DNA of 64,000 nt from Thermocatellispora tengchongensis (GCF_014202315.1 NZ_JACHGN010000012.1:62001-126000), one strand, 5' to 3'; numbered from the stretch's first letter, positions 32,608 through 42,455 are shown. A program made the numbers and translations. Notes: generated by a model not told the origin, from the letters alone.

Positions 32608-33788
32608 TCGGGGTCGTGTCCTTCCAGTGTGAACGGTGCGGGGCCCGCGGCCAGCCAGGCCCGTACGGCGGCGTCGTGCTCGCCGAGCCCGGGCGGCGGC
32701 TGCGGGGGGCGTACCAGATCGGCGGAGTAGGTGACGGGGTGACGCACCTGCGGAGCGCGGCCCGGGGCCGGAGGCGCGGCGGGGGCGAGGCCCAGGCGCT
32801 CGGCCAGGGCGAACCCGGCGGCGAGGTCTCCGACGCGCCCGGCGGGCACCTGGACGGCGGCCAGGCGCTCCTCCCACTCGGCGGCGCCGGCCGCGGCCAG
32901 CAGCGCCTCCAGCGCCGCGACCAGTTCCTCGCGGTGCTCCACCCGGGCGGCGTTGGTGGCGAACCGCTCGTCGGCGGCCAGGCCGGGCTCGCCGAGCACG
33001 GCGGCGAAGCGGGCGAACTGCCCGTCGTTGCCGCACGCCACGGCCAGCAGGCCGTCACGGCAGCGCAGCGTCTCGTACGGCGCGATCGACGGGTGCCGGT
33101 TGCCCATGCGGCGCGGCGGCACCCCGGTCTCCAGGTAGCCCTGGGCCTGGTTGACCAGCGCGGCCAGCAGGCTGGACAGCAGGTTGACCTCGATCCGGCA
33201 GCCCCGGCCGGTGCGCTCGCGGGCGGCCAGCGCGGCCAGGACGCCGATGGCGGCGTCCTTGCCGGTCAGCACGTCCACCAGCGCCACGCCCGCCTTCATC
33301 GGCTCGCCGTCCGCCTCGCCGGTGATCGACATCAGCCCGCCCACCGCCTGGGCGATGAAGTCGTAGCCGGGCCTGGCGGCGCCGGCGCCGCCGCCGAAGC
33401 CGCTGACCGAGCAGTACACGACGCGGGGGTTGGCCTCGGCGACCTGCGCGTAGCCGAGGCCCCGGCGCTCCAGGGCGCCGGGCTTGAAGTTCTCCACCAG
33501 CACGTCGGCGCGGCGGGCCAGCTCGCGGGCCAGGGCCAGGTCCCCGGGGTCGTCCAGGTCCAGGGCGACGCTGTGCTTGGAGCGGTTGACGCTCTCGAAG
33601 TAGGTCGAGGAGCCCTGCGGGGCCGCGGTCCACGGCGGGCCCCAGGCGCGGGTGTCGTCCCCGGCTCCGGGCCGCTCCACCTTGATCACGGTGGCGCCGA
33701 GGTCGGCCAGCGTCATGGTGCACAGCGGCCCGGCCAGCACCCGGCTGAAGTCGGCGACGAGCACGCCGTCCAGGGGACGCGCGGTCAC
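32604..33788 (-). CDS. Class III CoA-transferase (CaiB/BaiF family)
   Basis: A 394-residue family III CoA-transferase. It shows VADFSRVLAGPLCTM, LADLGATVIKVERP, DDTRAWGPP and LDLDDPGD near the start and the active-site-region aspartate in KAGVALVDVLTGK. Between an aminotransferase and a glutaryl-CoA dehydrogenase it most likely makes glutaryl-CoA from glutarate with succinyl-CoA or a similar donor, as the human SUGCT enzyme does. It starts with GTG at 33788, overlaps the aminotransferase stop by 4 bp, and is itself overlapped by the dehydrogenase start. Confidence 0.88.
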   Translation of the reverse strand: MTARPLDGVLVADFSRVLAGPLCTMTLADLGATVIKVERPGAGDDTRAWGPPWTAAPQGSSTYFESVNRSKHSVALDLDDPGDLALARELARRADVLVENFKPGALERRGLGYAQVAEANPRVVYCSVSGFGGGAGAARPGYDFIAQAVGGLMSITGEADGEPMKAGVALVDVLTGKDAAIGVLAALAARERTGRGCRIEVNLLSSLLAALVNQAQGYLETGVPPRRMGNRHPSIAPYETLRCRDGLLAVACGNDGQFARFAAVLGEPGLAADERFATNAARVEHREELVAALEALLAAAGAAEWEERLAAVQVPAGRVGDLAAGFALAERLGLAPAAPPAPGRAPQVRHPVTYSADLVRPPQPPPGLGEHDAAVRAWLAAGPAPFTLEGHDPE

Positions 33789-35173
33789 GGCGCCCCCGCG
33801 CCGGCCGTGACCGCCTCGATGGCGGCCGAGAGCACCTCCAGGGCGTCGGCGAGCAGGTCGGGGCCGATGACGAGGGGCGGCAGCAGCCGGATCACGTTCC
33901 CGTGCGTGCCGCACACCAGCACCAGCACGCCCTGCGCGTGGCAGCGGGCGGCGACCTGCTGGGCGATCTCGGGCGCGGGCTCGGGCACCGCCCCCGGCTC
34001 CGCCGGGCGGGCGAACTCGATCGCCATCATCGCGCCCCGGCCGCGCAGCTCGGCGGCGTACGGGCTGTCCATGGCCGCGGCGAGACCGGCGCGCACCTGC
34101 GCCTCGATGGCGCGGGCCCGCTCCAGCAGCGCGCCGTCGCGGAACATCTCCAGCACGCCGAGCGCCGCCGCGCAGGCGACGGGGTTGCCGGCGTACGTGC
34201 CGCCGAGCCCGCCGGGGTGCACCGCGTCCATGATCTCCGCGCGCCCGGTGACGGCCGCGAGCGGCAGGCCGCCGGCCAGGGCCTTGGCGGTGACGACCAG
34301 GTCGGGGACGATCCCCTCGTGCTCGGCGGCGAACATCGTGCCGGTGCGGCCGATGCCGGCCTGCACCTCGTCCAGCACGAACACGATTCCGTGGCGGGCG
34401 GCGATCTCGCGCACCCCGGCGAGGAAGCCGGGCGCGGGGACCACGAACCCGCCCTCGCCCTGGATCGGCTCGATCACCACGGCGGCGACGGTCTGCGGGC
34501 CGACCTCGGCCAGCAGGTCCTCCAGCGCGGCCAGCGCCTCCTCCGCGCACCGCTCCGGCCCGCCCGGCCAGCGCAGCGGGTACGCGTACGGCGCGCGGTG
34601 CACCTGCCCCGGGAACGGCCCGAACCCGGTCTTGTACGGGTGCTCCTTGGCGGTCATCGCCAGCGTCATCAGGCTGCGGCCGTGGTAGGCGTGCTCGAAC
34701 ACCACGACGCCGGGCCGCCCGGTCGCGGCACGGGCGATCTTGACCGCGTTCTCCACGGCCTCGGCCCCGGTGCTGAACAGGGCGGTGCGCTTGGGGTGGT
34801 CGCCGGGGGTCAGCTCGTTCAGCCGGGCGGCGACCTCGACGTAGCCGTCGTACTCGGTGACCAGGAAGCAGGTGTGGGTGAAGCGGCCCACCTGCTCGCG
34901 CACCCGGGAGACCACGGCCGGGGCGCTGGCGCCCACGCTGGTGACCGCGATGCCGGAGGCGAGGTCGATGAGGTGGTTGCCGTCGGCGTCCACGATGATG
35001 CCGCCGCCCGCGCGCTCGACGAAGACCGGGAGCGTGGTGCCCAGGCCCGCGGCGAGCACCTGCGACCTGCGCGCGTGCCGCTCCCGCGAGCGCGGCCCCG
35101 GCACCTCGGTGCGCAGGATGCGCCGCTGCTCCGGCATGGCCTCCTGCTCGGGCGTCGCGTTCTGTACGGTCAC
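33785..35173 (-). CDS. gabT: 4-aminobutyrate / 5-aminovalerate aminotransferase
   Basis: A 462-residue class III PLP aminotransferase. The Schiff-base lysine is Lys297 in VVTAKALAGGLPLAAV. Other marks are IDLASGIAVTSVGA, STGAEAVENAVKIAR, EHAYHGRSLMTLAMT and FVLDEVQAGIGRTG. It moves the omega-amino group of GABA or 5-aminovalerate to 2-oxoglutarate. The gene company (glutarate CoA-transferase, glutaryl-CoA dehydrogenase) favours 5-aminovalerate. The GTG at 35173 has GGAGGGAGA 3 bases upstream and is preferred over an in-frame ATG at 35251. It is divergent from the PucR gene at 35319. A semialdehyde dehydrogenase is not next to it. Confidence 0.9.
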   Translation of the reverse strand: MTVQNATPEQEAMPEQRRILRTEVPGPRSRERHARRSQVLAAGLGTTLPVFVERAGGGIIVDADGNHLIDLASGIAVTSVGASAPAVVSRVREQVGRFTHTCFLVTEYDGYVEVAARLNELTPGDHPKRTALFSTGAEAVENAVKIARAATGRPGVVVFEHAYHGRSLMTLAMTAKEHPYKTGFGPFPGQVHRAPYAYPLRWPGGPERCAEEALAALEDLLAEVGPQTVAAVVIEPIQGEGGFVVPAPGFLAGVREIAARHGIVFVLDEVQAGIGRTGTMFAAEHEGIVPDLVVTAKALAGGLPLAAVTGRAEIMDAVHPGGLGGTYAGNPVACAAALGVLEMFRDGALLERARAIEAQVRAGLAAAMDSPYAAELRGRGAMMAIEFARPAEPGAVPEPAPEIAQQVAARCHAQGVLVLVCGTHGNVIRLLPPLVIGPDLLADALEVLSAAIEAVTAGAGAP

Positions 35174-35318
35174 GGCTCTCCCTCCGGCGTTCGTCCCGGC
35201 CGCCCTGGACGGGACCGGGTGATCCGACGGTAAGGTGACCGGCGCCGCCATACTTCAGATGTTCTGCCCGGATATTCGAAGTCATCGTACGAAACGAACG
35301 AACCGCGATGGGAGCGCG

Positions 35319-36824
35319 ATGCCGAAACTCGCCGAGCTGAGCCGTACGCTCGGCCCCGACCTGTATCCGGCGGTCGGGCACCGCCCGCTCCCCGACCGCG
35401 AGGTGACCGGCGTGCACGTCAGCGAACTGACCGACCCGACGCCGTACCTGGAGGGCGGGGAGCTGCTGCTCACGACCGGCATGGGGCTGACCGGCCAGGC
35501 GGCGCAGGCCCACTCCTACGCCGCCCGCCTGGCCGCCGGGGGCGTGGCCGCGCTGGGCATCGGGCTCGGCCCGGTCCACCGGGAGGTGCCGGCCACGCTG
35601 CTGGAGGCGTGCGAGGCCGCCGGGGTGCCCCTGCTCGTGGTGCCCGACCCGACCCCGTTCCTGCTGGTCGCGCGCACGTACTGGCGGCTGCTGGCCGCGG
35701 CCGGGCAGGAGGAGCTGAACGCGACGCTCGGCGCGCACCGCGACCTGGTGCGGGCCGCCGCCGGGCCCGACCCGGTGGCGGCCGTGGTGCGCACGCTGGC
35801 GAGCGCCGTCGAGGGCTGGGCCGCCCAGCTCACCCCCGAGGGCGGCCTGGTCGCGGTGTGGCCGCGCGAGCGCGAGGGCAGCGCCCGGCAGATCGCCGGG
35901 GTGCTCGGCAGGCTGCGCGCGGCCGGGCCGCACTCCTCGGCCACCCTGCCGATCGACGGCGACGACGTGGTGGTGCAGCCCCTCAGCACCCGTGACCGGC
36001 TCACCGGGTTCGTGGCGACCGGCTGCCCGCCCCCGATGAAGGCGCACGACCGGCAGCTCGTGCTCGCCGCCTGCTCGCTGCTCGCGCTGCAGACCGAGCA
36101 GCGGCGGCGGGGCACGGCGGGCCCCCGCGCGGCGCGCGGGTCGGTGGCGCGGCTGCTGATGCTGGGCCACCCCGACGCCGCCCGCGCCCTGGCCGCCGAC
36201 ATCGGCCTCCCCGCGCCGCCGTCCCGCCTGCGCGCCCTCGCCGTGACCGGGGTCGGCACGGCCGGCCCCGACCTGCTGGACCACATCGAACAGGCGGCGG
36301 GGACCACCCGGCCCCGGACTCCCGGCCCGGGGGCGGGGGCGATCCGGTCGCTGGCCACGGCCGAGCCGGACGAGGTGTGGGTGCTGGCCCCGGCGCCCGA
36401 GGCGGAGGCGGCCCGCGATGCCGCCGCCGAGTTCGCCGCCGCCCGCGTGCCGGGCGCGCGGGCGGTGCTGTCGCGCGAGATCGCGGCGCGCGACCTCGCC
36501 CTGCACATGCCCGCGCTGCGCTCGGCCCTGGCCCGCACGCCCGAGGGGCGGGTACGCGACCTGGCCGCCGACGCCGACCCGGTCGCCGCCGCCCCCGCCC
36601 TGGAGCCGCTGCTGGCCTACACCCGGGCCGACCTGGTCGGGGCGGTCGTGGCGTACCTGCGGCACCGGGGCCAGTGGGAGGGCGCGGCCAAGGAGCTGGC
36701 CGTCCACCGCAACACCCTGCGCCACCGCATCGGCACCGCGGCCCGCGTGCTGGGCGCCGACCTCGACGACCCGGACGTGGCCAGCAGCCTGTGGCTCGCC
36801 CTGCGCGCCCGCGGCCTCGCCTGA
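35319..36824 (+). CDS. PucR family transcriptional regulator
   Basis: A 501-residue regulator. The N-terminal PucR domain (about 1-125) has the LTDPTPYLEGGELLLTTG motif. A middle GGDEF-like/CdaR region follows, and a C-terminal helix-turn-helix (HTH_30) reads LRHRGQWEGAAKELAVHRNTL, then RHRIGTAARVLG. It is divergent from the gabT operon, 145 bp apart, so it probably controls it in response to the amino acid or glutarate. The ATG at 35319 was chosen because the PucR domain starts immediately and GGGAG lies 5 bases upstream. The gap between the two genes has CTTCAG and TTCGAAG/CGAAAC blocks that could form its operator. Confidence 0.88.
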   Translation: MPKLAELSRTLGPDLYPAVGHRPLPDREVTGVHVSELTDPTPYLEGGELLLTTGMGLTGQAAQAHSYAARLAAGGVAALGIGLGPVHREVPATLLEACEAAGVPLLVVPDPTPFLLVARTYWRLLAAAGQEELNATLGAHRDLVRAAAGPDPVAAVVRTLASAVEGWAAQLTPEGGLVAVWPREREGSARQIAGVLGRLRAAGPHSSATLPIDGDDVVVQPLSTRDRLTGFVATGCPPPMKAHDRQLVLAACSLLALQTEQRRRGTAGPRAARGSVARLLMLGHPDAARALAADIGLPAPPSRLRALAVTGVGTAGPDLLDHIEQAAGTTRPRTPGPGAGAIRSLATAEPDEVWVLAPAPEAEAARDAAAEFAAARVPGARAVLSREIAARDLALHMPALRSALARTPEGRVRDLAADADPVAAAPALEPLLAYTRADLVGAVVAYLRHRGQWEGAAKELAVHRNTLRHRIGTAARVLGADLDDPDVASSLWLALRARGLA

Positions 36825-36881
36825 GCGTCCCGGTCACGGCCTGTGAAGGACATGTGAAGACTGTCGGCGGCATCTGGTTGG

Positions 36882-37796
36882 ATGGCGGGCATGGCCGGAC
36901 TGATGCTGCTCGACACGCCCTCGCTCTACTTCCGAGCCTTCTACGGGGTGCCCGAGTCGATGACCGCCCCCGACGGGACGCCGGTCAACGCCGTGCGCGG
37001 GCTGATCGACATGATCGCCACGCTGGTCCGCACCCGCTCCCCTTCCGGCCTCGTGGCGTGCATGGACGCCGACTGGCGGCCCGCGTTCCGGGTGGCCGCG
37101 CTGCCGTCGTACAAGGCGCACCGGGTGGCCTCGGGTGATGAGGAGCAGGTGCCCGACGCCCTGGTGCCGCAGGTGGCGGTGATCGAGCAGGTGCTCGACG
37201 CGCTGGGCCTGGCCAGGGTGGGCGTGCCCGGCTACGAGGCCGACGACGTGATCGGCACCTTCACCGCGCGGGCGCCCGGCGAGGTCGAGATCGTCACCGG
37301 CGACCGCGACCTGTTCCAGCTCGTGGACGACGCGCGCCCGGTGCGGGTGCTGTACACCGTGCGGGGCATCCGCAACATCCAGGTGGTGGACGAGGCGGTG
37401 ATCACCGAGAAGTACGGCATCCCCGGCCGCGCGTACGCCGACTACGCCACCCTGCGCGGTGACCCGAGCGACGGCCTGCCCGGGGTGCCGGGGGTGGGCG
37501 ACAAGACCGCCGCCGCCCTGATCACCCGGTTCGGCTCGCTGCGGGCCCTGCTCGACGCCCTGGCCGAGGGCCGCACCGACGGCTTCCCCGCGGGCAGCCG
37601 CACCAAGCTGGCCGCCGCGCTGGACTACCTGTCCGTGGCCCCCACCGTGGTCAACGTGGTCCGCGACGCCCCCGTGCCCGACCTCGACCCGGCCCTGCCC
37701 GGCAAGCCGCGCGACCCCGCCGCCCTGGTGGCCCTGGCCGACCGCTACGGCCTCGACGGCCCGCTGAACCGCCTGCTCGACGCGCTGTCGCGCTGA
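36882..37796 (+). CDS. 5'-3' exonuclease, polymerase I-like FEN domain
   Basis: A 304-residue stand-alone relative of the Pol I N-terminal nuclease. Metal-site regions are visible: MLLDTPSLYFRAFY (first Asp), GYEADDVIGT, VTGDRDLFQLV and LRGDPSDGLPGVPGVGDKTA, the last including the helix-3-turn-helix that holds DNA. It removes flaps or RNA primers. Two ATG codons (36882 and 36891) are possible; the difference is three residues. It is convergent with the helicase gene, 6 bp apart, next to a short hairpin. Confidence 0.9.
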   Translation: MAGMAGLMLLDTPSLYFRAFYGVPESMTAPDGTPVNAVRGLIDMIATLVRTRSPSGLVACMDADWRPAFRVAALPSYKAHRVASGDEEQVPDALVPQVAVIEQVLDALGLARVGVPGYEADDVIGTFTARAPGEVEIVTGDRDLFQLVDDARPVRVLYTVRGIRNIQVVDEAVITEKYGIPGRAYADYATLRGDPSDGLPGVPGVGDKTAAALITRFGSLRALLDALAEGRTDGFPAGSRTKLAAALDYLSVAPTVVNVVRDAPVPDLDPALPGKPRDPAALVALADRYGLDGPLNRLLDALSR

Positions 37797-37807
37797 GGCG
37801 GCTCAGC
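37792..37807. terminator. Hairpin shared by convergent exonuclease and helicase genes
   Basis: GCTGAG-GCGG-CTCAGC is a 6-bp stem containing the stop codon regions of both genes. There is no T-run. Confidence 0.35.
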
Positions 37808-40535
37808 CGACCGAGGTGTAGGCCACCACGCCGCGGCGGATGGCGTCGACGGCCTTGGTGGCGTTGGCCCTGACCGGGCTGCCGGGCGGGGCCGCGTCGC
37901 CGACCTGGCCGAGCAGGTCCATGAGCTGCTTGGTCCAGCGGACGAAGTCGCCCGCGGCCAGTTCGGCGCCGTTGACGCCGTCGCTGAGGACCGAGTCGAG
38001 GGTGTGGCCCTTGGCCCACCGGTAGGCCGCCCAGGCGAAGCCGAAGTCGGGCTCGCGGATGAAGGACAGGCCGTGGCGCTCCTCGATGGCCTCCAGGTCG
38101 GTCCACAGCCGCACCATGGCGGTCAGTGCCTGGCTCACCCCGCCCGCGGGGATCTTGGGGCGGCGGGCCTCGTCGGCGGCGCGCGACTCGAAGACCAGCG
38201 ACGAGACGCAGGCGGCCAGCTCGGCCGGGTCGAGCTCGTCCCACAGCCCGGCCCGCAGGCACTCGGCGGTGAGCAGGTCCAGCTCGGTGTACAGCTTGGC
38301 CAGCCGCCGCCCCTGCGCGGTCACCGTCTCGCCGTCGAGGTAGCCCAGCTCGTCCAGCACGCCGCACACCCGGTCGAAGGTGCGCGCGATCACGTGCGAG
38401 CGGCCCTCGACCCGGCGGCGCAGCCCCTCGGTCTCGCGCAGCAGCTTGTAGTAGCGCTCGGCCCAGCGGGCGTGGTCCTCGCGCTCGTCGCAGCCGTGGC
38501 AGGGGTGCTGGCGCAGCAGCCGGCGCAGCTCGTTGACCTCCTCGTCCTCCACCGCGTGGTCGCGGGCGCGCAGCGGCTTGCCCAGGTCGCGGTCGCCCAG
38601 CTTGGCGTGCAGCGTGGCGACCAGGTTGGCGCGCTCCTTGGGCGAGCGGGAGTTGAAGTTCTTCGGGATGCGCAGCCGCTCCACCGGCTCGACCGGCACC
38701 GGGAAGTCGCCCGGCGAGAGCCGCTTGACCTGCTTGCCGATGGTCAGCACCAGCGGCGAGGGGCCCTCGTGGCCGCGGGTGTTGAGCCCGGGGTCCAGAA
38801 TGATCGCGATGCCGGCCCGGCGCCCGCCGGGCACCCGGATCACGTCGCCGGGCCTGAGCGCCTCCAGCGAGCGCACGGCCTGGGCCCGGCGGGCCGCGCC
38901 GCGCTGCCTGGCCAGCTCGGACTCGCGGTCGGACAGCCGCCTGCGCAGCCCGGCGTACTCGGTGAAGTCGCCGAGGTGGCAGGTCATCGCCTCCTGGTAG
39001 CCCTTCAGCGCCTCCTCCGAGCGGCGGAGCTGGCGGGCCAGGCCCACCACCGCCCGGTCGGCCTGGAACTGGGCGAAGGACGCCTCCAGCAGGGTGCGGG
39101 TGCGCTCGCGGCCGACCTGCCCCACCAGGTTGACCGCCATGTTGTACGACGGCCGGAAGCTGGAGCGCAGCGGGTAGGTGCGGGTGCTGGCCAGGCCGGC
39201 GACCGAGATCGGGTCCATGCCGGCCTGCCAGATCACCACCGCGTGGCCCTCGACGTCGATGCCGCGCCGGCCCGCCCGGCCGGTGAGCTGGGTGTACTCG
39301 CCCGGGGTCAGGTCGGCGTGGGTCTCGCCGTTCCACTTGTCCAGCTTCTCGATCACCACCGAGCGGGCGGGCATGTTGATGCCCAGCGCCAGGGTCTCGG
39401 TGGCGAAGACCGCCTTGACCAGGCCCTGGGTGAACAGCTCCTCTACCACCTCCTTGAAGGTGGGCAGCATGCCCGCGTGGTGGGCGGCCAGGCCGCGCTC
39501 CAGGCAGTCGCGCCACTCCAGGTAGCCGAGCACGGCCAGGTCCTCATCGGGCAGGTGGGCGGTGCGCTCATCGACGATCTGGCGGATCTCGTGCCGCTCG
39601 CGCTCGGTGGTGAGCCGGATGCCGGCGTACAGGCACTGGGTGACGGCGGCGTCGCAGCCGGCGCGGGAGAAGATGAAGGTGATCGCGGGCAGCAGGCCCT
39701 CGGCGTCGAGCCGCTCGATCACGTCGGCCCGGTTCGGCGGCCGGTTGCCGCGCGGGCGGCCGTAGCCGCGCCTGCCGCGGCCGTTGCCCAGGCGGCCCTC
39801 GTCGCGGGTGATGCGCAGCAGGTTGGGGTTCACCCGGGGCCGGTCGCCGTCGTCGTCGGTGACGAACAGGTCGTACAGGCGGTTGCCGACCATCATGTGC
39901 TGCCACAGCGGCACCGGGCGGTGCTCGTCCACGATCACGGTGGTGTCGCCGCGCACCTCGCCCAGCCACTCGCCGAACTCCTCGGCGTTGCTCACCGTGG
40001 CCGACAGCGCGACCAGCCGCACCGACTCGGGCAGGTGGATGATCACCTCTTCCCAGACCGCGCCGCGGAAGCGGTCGGCGAGGTAGTGCACCTCGTCCAT
40101 GACCACGAAGCCGAGCCCGGCCAGGGTGCCGGAGCCCGCGTAGAGCATGTTGCGCAGCACCTCGGTGGTCATGACCACGATCGGCGCCTCGCCGTTGACG
40201 CTGTTGTCGCCGGTCAGCAGGCCGACGTGCTTGGTGCCGTAGCGCTTGACCAGGTCGTTGTACTTCTGGTTGGACAGCGCCTTGATCGGGGTGGTGTAGA
40301 AGCACTTGCGGCCCTCCTGGAGGGCCAGGTGCACGGCGAACTCCCCGACGACGGTCTTGCCCGACCCGGTGGGGGCCGCCACCAGAACGCCGTCGCCGGC
40401 CTCCAGGGCGCGGCAGGCGTCGATCTGGAACTCGTCGAGCGTGAAGTCGTACAGCTCGCGGAACGACCTGATCGCCGGCCCGTCTTCGGCGAGGTTCTGA
40501 CGGAAGGCCGCATAGCGCTCCGCTGGCGTCGTCAT
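37803..40535 (-). CDS. helY: Ski2-like superfamily 2 RNA/DNA helicase, HelY type
   Basis: A 910-residue DExH helicase. Walker A is APTGSGKT with Lys60, the DEVH box is at 147-150, motif III is LSAT, and motif VI is QLTGRAGRRGID. The family-typical helical C-terminal part contains a CHGC-type pair (HPCHGCDERE). It resembles mycobacterial HelY and the Mtr4/Ski2 group acting on RNA. It is the last gene of a minus-strand run with lipid kinase, tatC, tatA and pafBC. The ATG at 40535 fits the start of homology. Confidence 0.92.
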   Translation of the reverse strand: MTTPAERYAAFRQNLAEDGPAIRSFRELYDFTLDEFQIDACRALEAGDGVLVAAPTGSGKTVVGEFAVHLALQEGRKCFYTTPIKALSNQKYNDLVKRYGTKHVGLLTGDNSVNGEAPIVVMTTEVLRNMLYAGSGTLAGLGFVVMDEVHYLADRFRGAVWEEVIIHLPESVRLVALSATVSNAEEFGEWLGEVRGDTTVIVDEHRPVPLWQHMMVGNRLYDLFVTDDDGDRPRVNPNLLRITRDEGRLGNGRGRRGYGRPRGNRPPNRADVIERLDAEGLLPAITFIFSRAGCDAAVTQCLYAGIRLTTERERHEIRQIVDERTAHLPDEDLAVLGYLEWRDCLERGLAAHHAGMLPTFKEVVEELFTQGLVKAVFATETLALGINMPARSVVIEKLDKWNGETHADLTPGEYTQLTGRAGRRGIDVEGHAVVIWQAGMDPISVAGLASTRTYPLRSSFRPSYNMAVNLVGQVGRERTRTLLEASFAQFQADRAVVGLARQLRRSEEALKGYQEAMTCHLGDFTEYAGLRRRLSDRESELARQRGAARRAQAVRSLEALRPGDVIRVPGGRRAGIAIILDPGLNTRGHEGPSPLVLTIGKQVKRLSPGDFPVPVEPVERLRIPKNFNSRSPKERANLVATLHAKLGDRDLGKPLRARDHAVEDEEVNELRRLLRQHPCHGCDEREDHARWAERYYKLLRETEGLRRRVEGRSHVIARTFDRVCGVLDELGYLDGETVTAQGRRLAKLYTELDLLTAECLRAGLWDELDPAELAACVSSLVFESRAADEARRPKIPAGGVSQALTAMVRLWTDLEAIEERHGLSFIREPDFGFAWAAYRWAKGHTLDSVLSDGVNGAELAAGDFVRWTKQLMDLLGQVGDAAPPGSPVRANATKAVDAIRRGVVAYTSVG

Positions 40536-40589
40536 GTCCTTCAGCCTACCGATATCGGCATTCCGGTCAGGCCGTCCCCGCCCGCCGCT

Positions 40590-41489
40590 TCAGGGGGCGA
40601 GCACCTTCAGCGCGCGCGGGACGACCGTGCAGGAGAACGGCACCGGGCCCACCCGCTCGCCGTCGGCGTAGGCCACCACGGCATGGCCTGCGGCGGCGGA
40701 GATCTCCACGCGGGTGGCCCGGCGGACGGTGACGGCGCGGTGGGTGAGGTGGGTGCCGCGGTAGACGCGGGGGAAGGCGCGCAGGAACTCGCCGGTGGGC
40801 AGCGCGCCGAGCATCGTCACGTCCAGCAGCCCGTCGTACGGGCTGGCGCCGGGGCACACGCGCATGCCCGCGCCGTAGGAGCGGGTGTTGCCGATCGCCA
40901 CCAGCATCGCCTCCCGTTCGATCACCTCCCGGCCCTCGGGGGTGTCCAGGGTGATGGTGAACGGGATCGGCGTGAACGCGCGTAACTCCTCCACCAGGGC
41001 GAACAGGTACCTGGCCATGCCGGGCGGCCAGGTGCGGGCGTTGGCGCGCTCGTTGACCCGCGAGTCGAACCCGCACGCGACGACGCCGGCGAACCAGTGG
41101 TCGGCGCCGATGCGGGCCGCGTCCACGTCGCGGGTGCGGCCCGCCAGCACGATCCGCGCCGCCGAGGCGGTGTCGCCGGCCGGGATGCCGAGCGCGCGGG
41201 CGATGTCGTTGCCGGTGCCCGCCGGGATGATGCCGAGCGGCACGTCGGTGCCCGCGGCGGCCTGCACCGCCAGGTGGACCAGCCCGTCGCCGCCGAAGGC
41301 GACCAGCGCGTCGGGGCGCTCGGCGACGGCCGTGCAGGCGCGTTCCAGGGCCTCCTCGGCGGAGGCGCCGGCGATCACCGACACCTCCGCCCCGCCCTCG
41401 CGCAGCCTTCGTACGGTCGGCGCCAGCAGGCGCAGCGAGCGGCCGCCCCGGGCCGCGGGGTTCACGAGCAGGGCGATGGCACCGGGCAC
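40590..41489 (-). CDS. Diacylglycerol / lipid kinase family protein
   Basis: A 299-residue kinase of the DagK/YegS type that phosphorylates diacylglycerol or a related lipid. Visible marks are LLVNPAARGG, the nucleotide-binding FGGDGLVHLAVQ and the PAGTGND substrate loop. It starts with GTG at 41489, directly after the start of the fold. It lies 16 bp after tatC and 54 bp before helY on the same strand. The lipid substrate is not certain. Confidence 0.9.
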   Translation of the reverse strand: MPGAIALLVNPAARGGRSLRLLAPTVRRLREGGAEVSVIAGASAEEALERACTAVAERPDALVAFGGDGLVHLAVQAAAGTDVPLGIIPAGTGNDIARALGIPAGDTASAARIVLAGRTRDVDAARIGADHWFAGVVACGFDSRVNERANARTWPPGMARYLFALVEELRAFTPIPFTITLDTPEGREVIEREAMLVAIGNTRSYGAGMRVCPGASPYDGLLDVTMLGALPTGEFLRAFPRVYRGTHLTHRAVTVRRATRVEISAAAGHAVVAYADGERVGPVPFSCTVVPRALKVLAP

Positions 41490-41505
41490 ACCCGGAACCT
41501 ACCGG

Positions 41506-42378
41506 CTATTTGCCCGCGTCGGAATCGGCCGTGCCCAGATCGAGAGGTGACGCCTCGTCGTCGGACAGCGAGGAGTAGTCCTCACCCGGCGGCAGGCGCT
41601 TCTCGCGCAGGTACATGAACAGTTCGGCCGCCGCGAACAGCACCACCATGGGCAGCGCCAGCGCGACCATGGTGAACGGGTCGCCGCCCGGCGTGGCCAC
41701 CGCACCGAACACGAACATGATGAAGATCACCATGCGGCGGTGCTTCTTCACCGTGGCGTGGGAGAGCACACCGATGATGTTGAGGAAGATCAGCAGCAGC
41801 GGCAGCTCGAAGGAGACGCCGAAGATGACCAGCATCACCAGGGCGTAGCTGAGGAACTCGCTGATCGTGATGATCAGCACCGAGTCGGGCGGGGCGAAGC
41901 TCAGCAGGATGGCCAGCCCGGTGTCCATCACGAAGTAGGCGAGCGCGGCGCCGGCCAGGAACAGCGGGATCGCCAGCGACAGGAAGCTGATGCTGTAGCG
42001 CCGCTCGTTGCGGTACAGGCCGGGGGTGACGAACGCCCAGATCTGGTAGAGCCAGATGGGCGAGGAAGCGATGAGGCCGAACACCGCCGCGATCTTCAGG
42101 TTCACGAAGAACGACTCGAAGACGCCCTGGACCGCCAGCGAGCACTCGCCCGGCTTCAGCATGTGCTCCTGCGGCAGGCCGCAGTAGGGCTCCTTGATGA
42201 ACTCGTAGATCGTGTCGAAGAAGATGAACCCGACGATCGTGCCGGCCACCAGGCCGAGAAGCGCCTTGACGAGCCGGTTGCGCAGCTCACGGAGGTGATC
42301 CATGAGCGGCATGCGGCCCTCTGAATCAGGCGGGGAGGACCCGTTCGCGGCCGGCTTCGGCCATTTGAGCAGAGCCAT
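41506..42378 (-). CDS. tatC: Twin-arginine translocase subunit TatC
   Basis: A 290-residue inner-membrane protein with six predicted helices. The conserved cytoplasmic N-terminus MPLMDHLRELRNRL includes the Glu that takes part in signal-peptide binding, and FE(L/S)-type patches follow (GVSFELPLLL). It is the receptor for folded twin-arginine proteins. A charged C-terminal tail of about 40 residues ends in DSDAGK. It lies 77 bp after tatA in the paf-tat-helY run. Confidence 0.95.
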   Translation of the reverse strand: MALLKWPKPAANGSSPPDSEGRMPLMDHLRELRNRLVKALLGLVAGTIVGFIFFDTIYEFIKEPYCGLPQEHMLKPGECSLAVQGVFESFFVNLKIAAVFGLIASSPIWLYQIWAFVTPGLYRNERRYSISFLSLAIPLFLAGAALAYFVMDTGLAILLSFAPPDSVLIITISEFLSYALVMLVIFGVSFELPLLLIFLNIIGVLSHATVKKHRRMVIFIMFVFGAVATPGGDPFTMVALALPMVVLFAAAELFMYLREKRLPPGEDYSSLSDDEASPLDLGTADSDAGK

Positions 42379-42455
42379 TCATGATCCTGGTTCAGCGTGG
42401 CGGGTGGGAGCGGAGGCGTGCGCGGGGACCGCCCCCTGGGCGGGGACGGCCCGGC

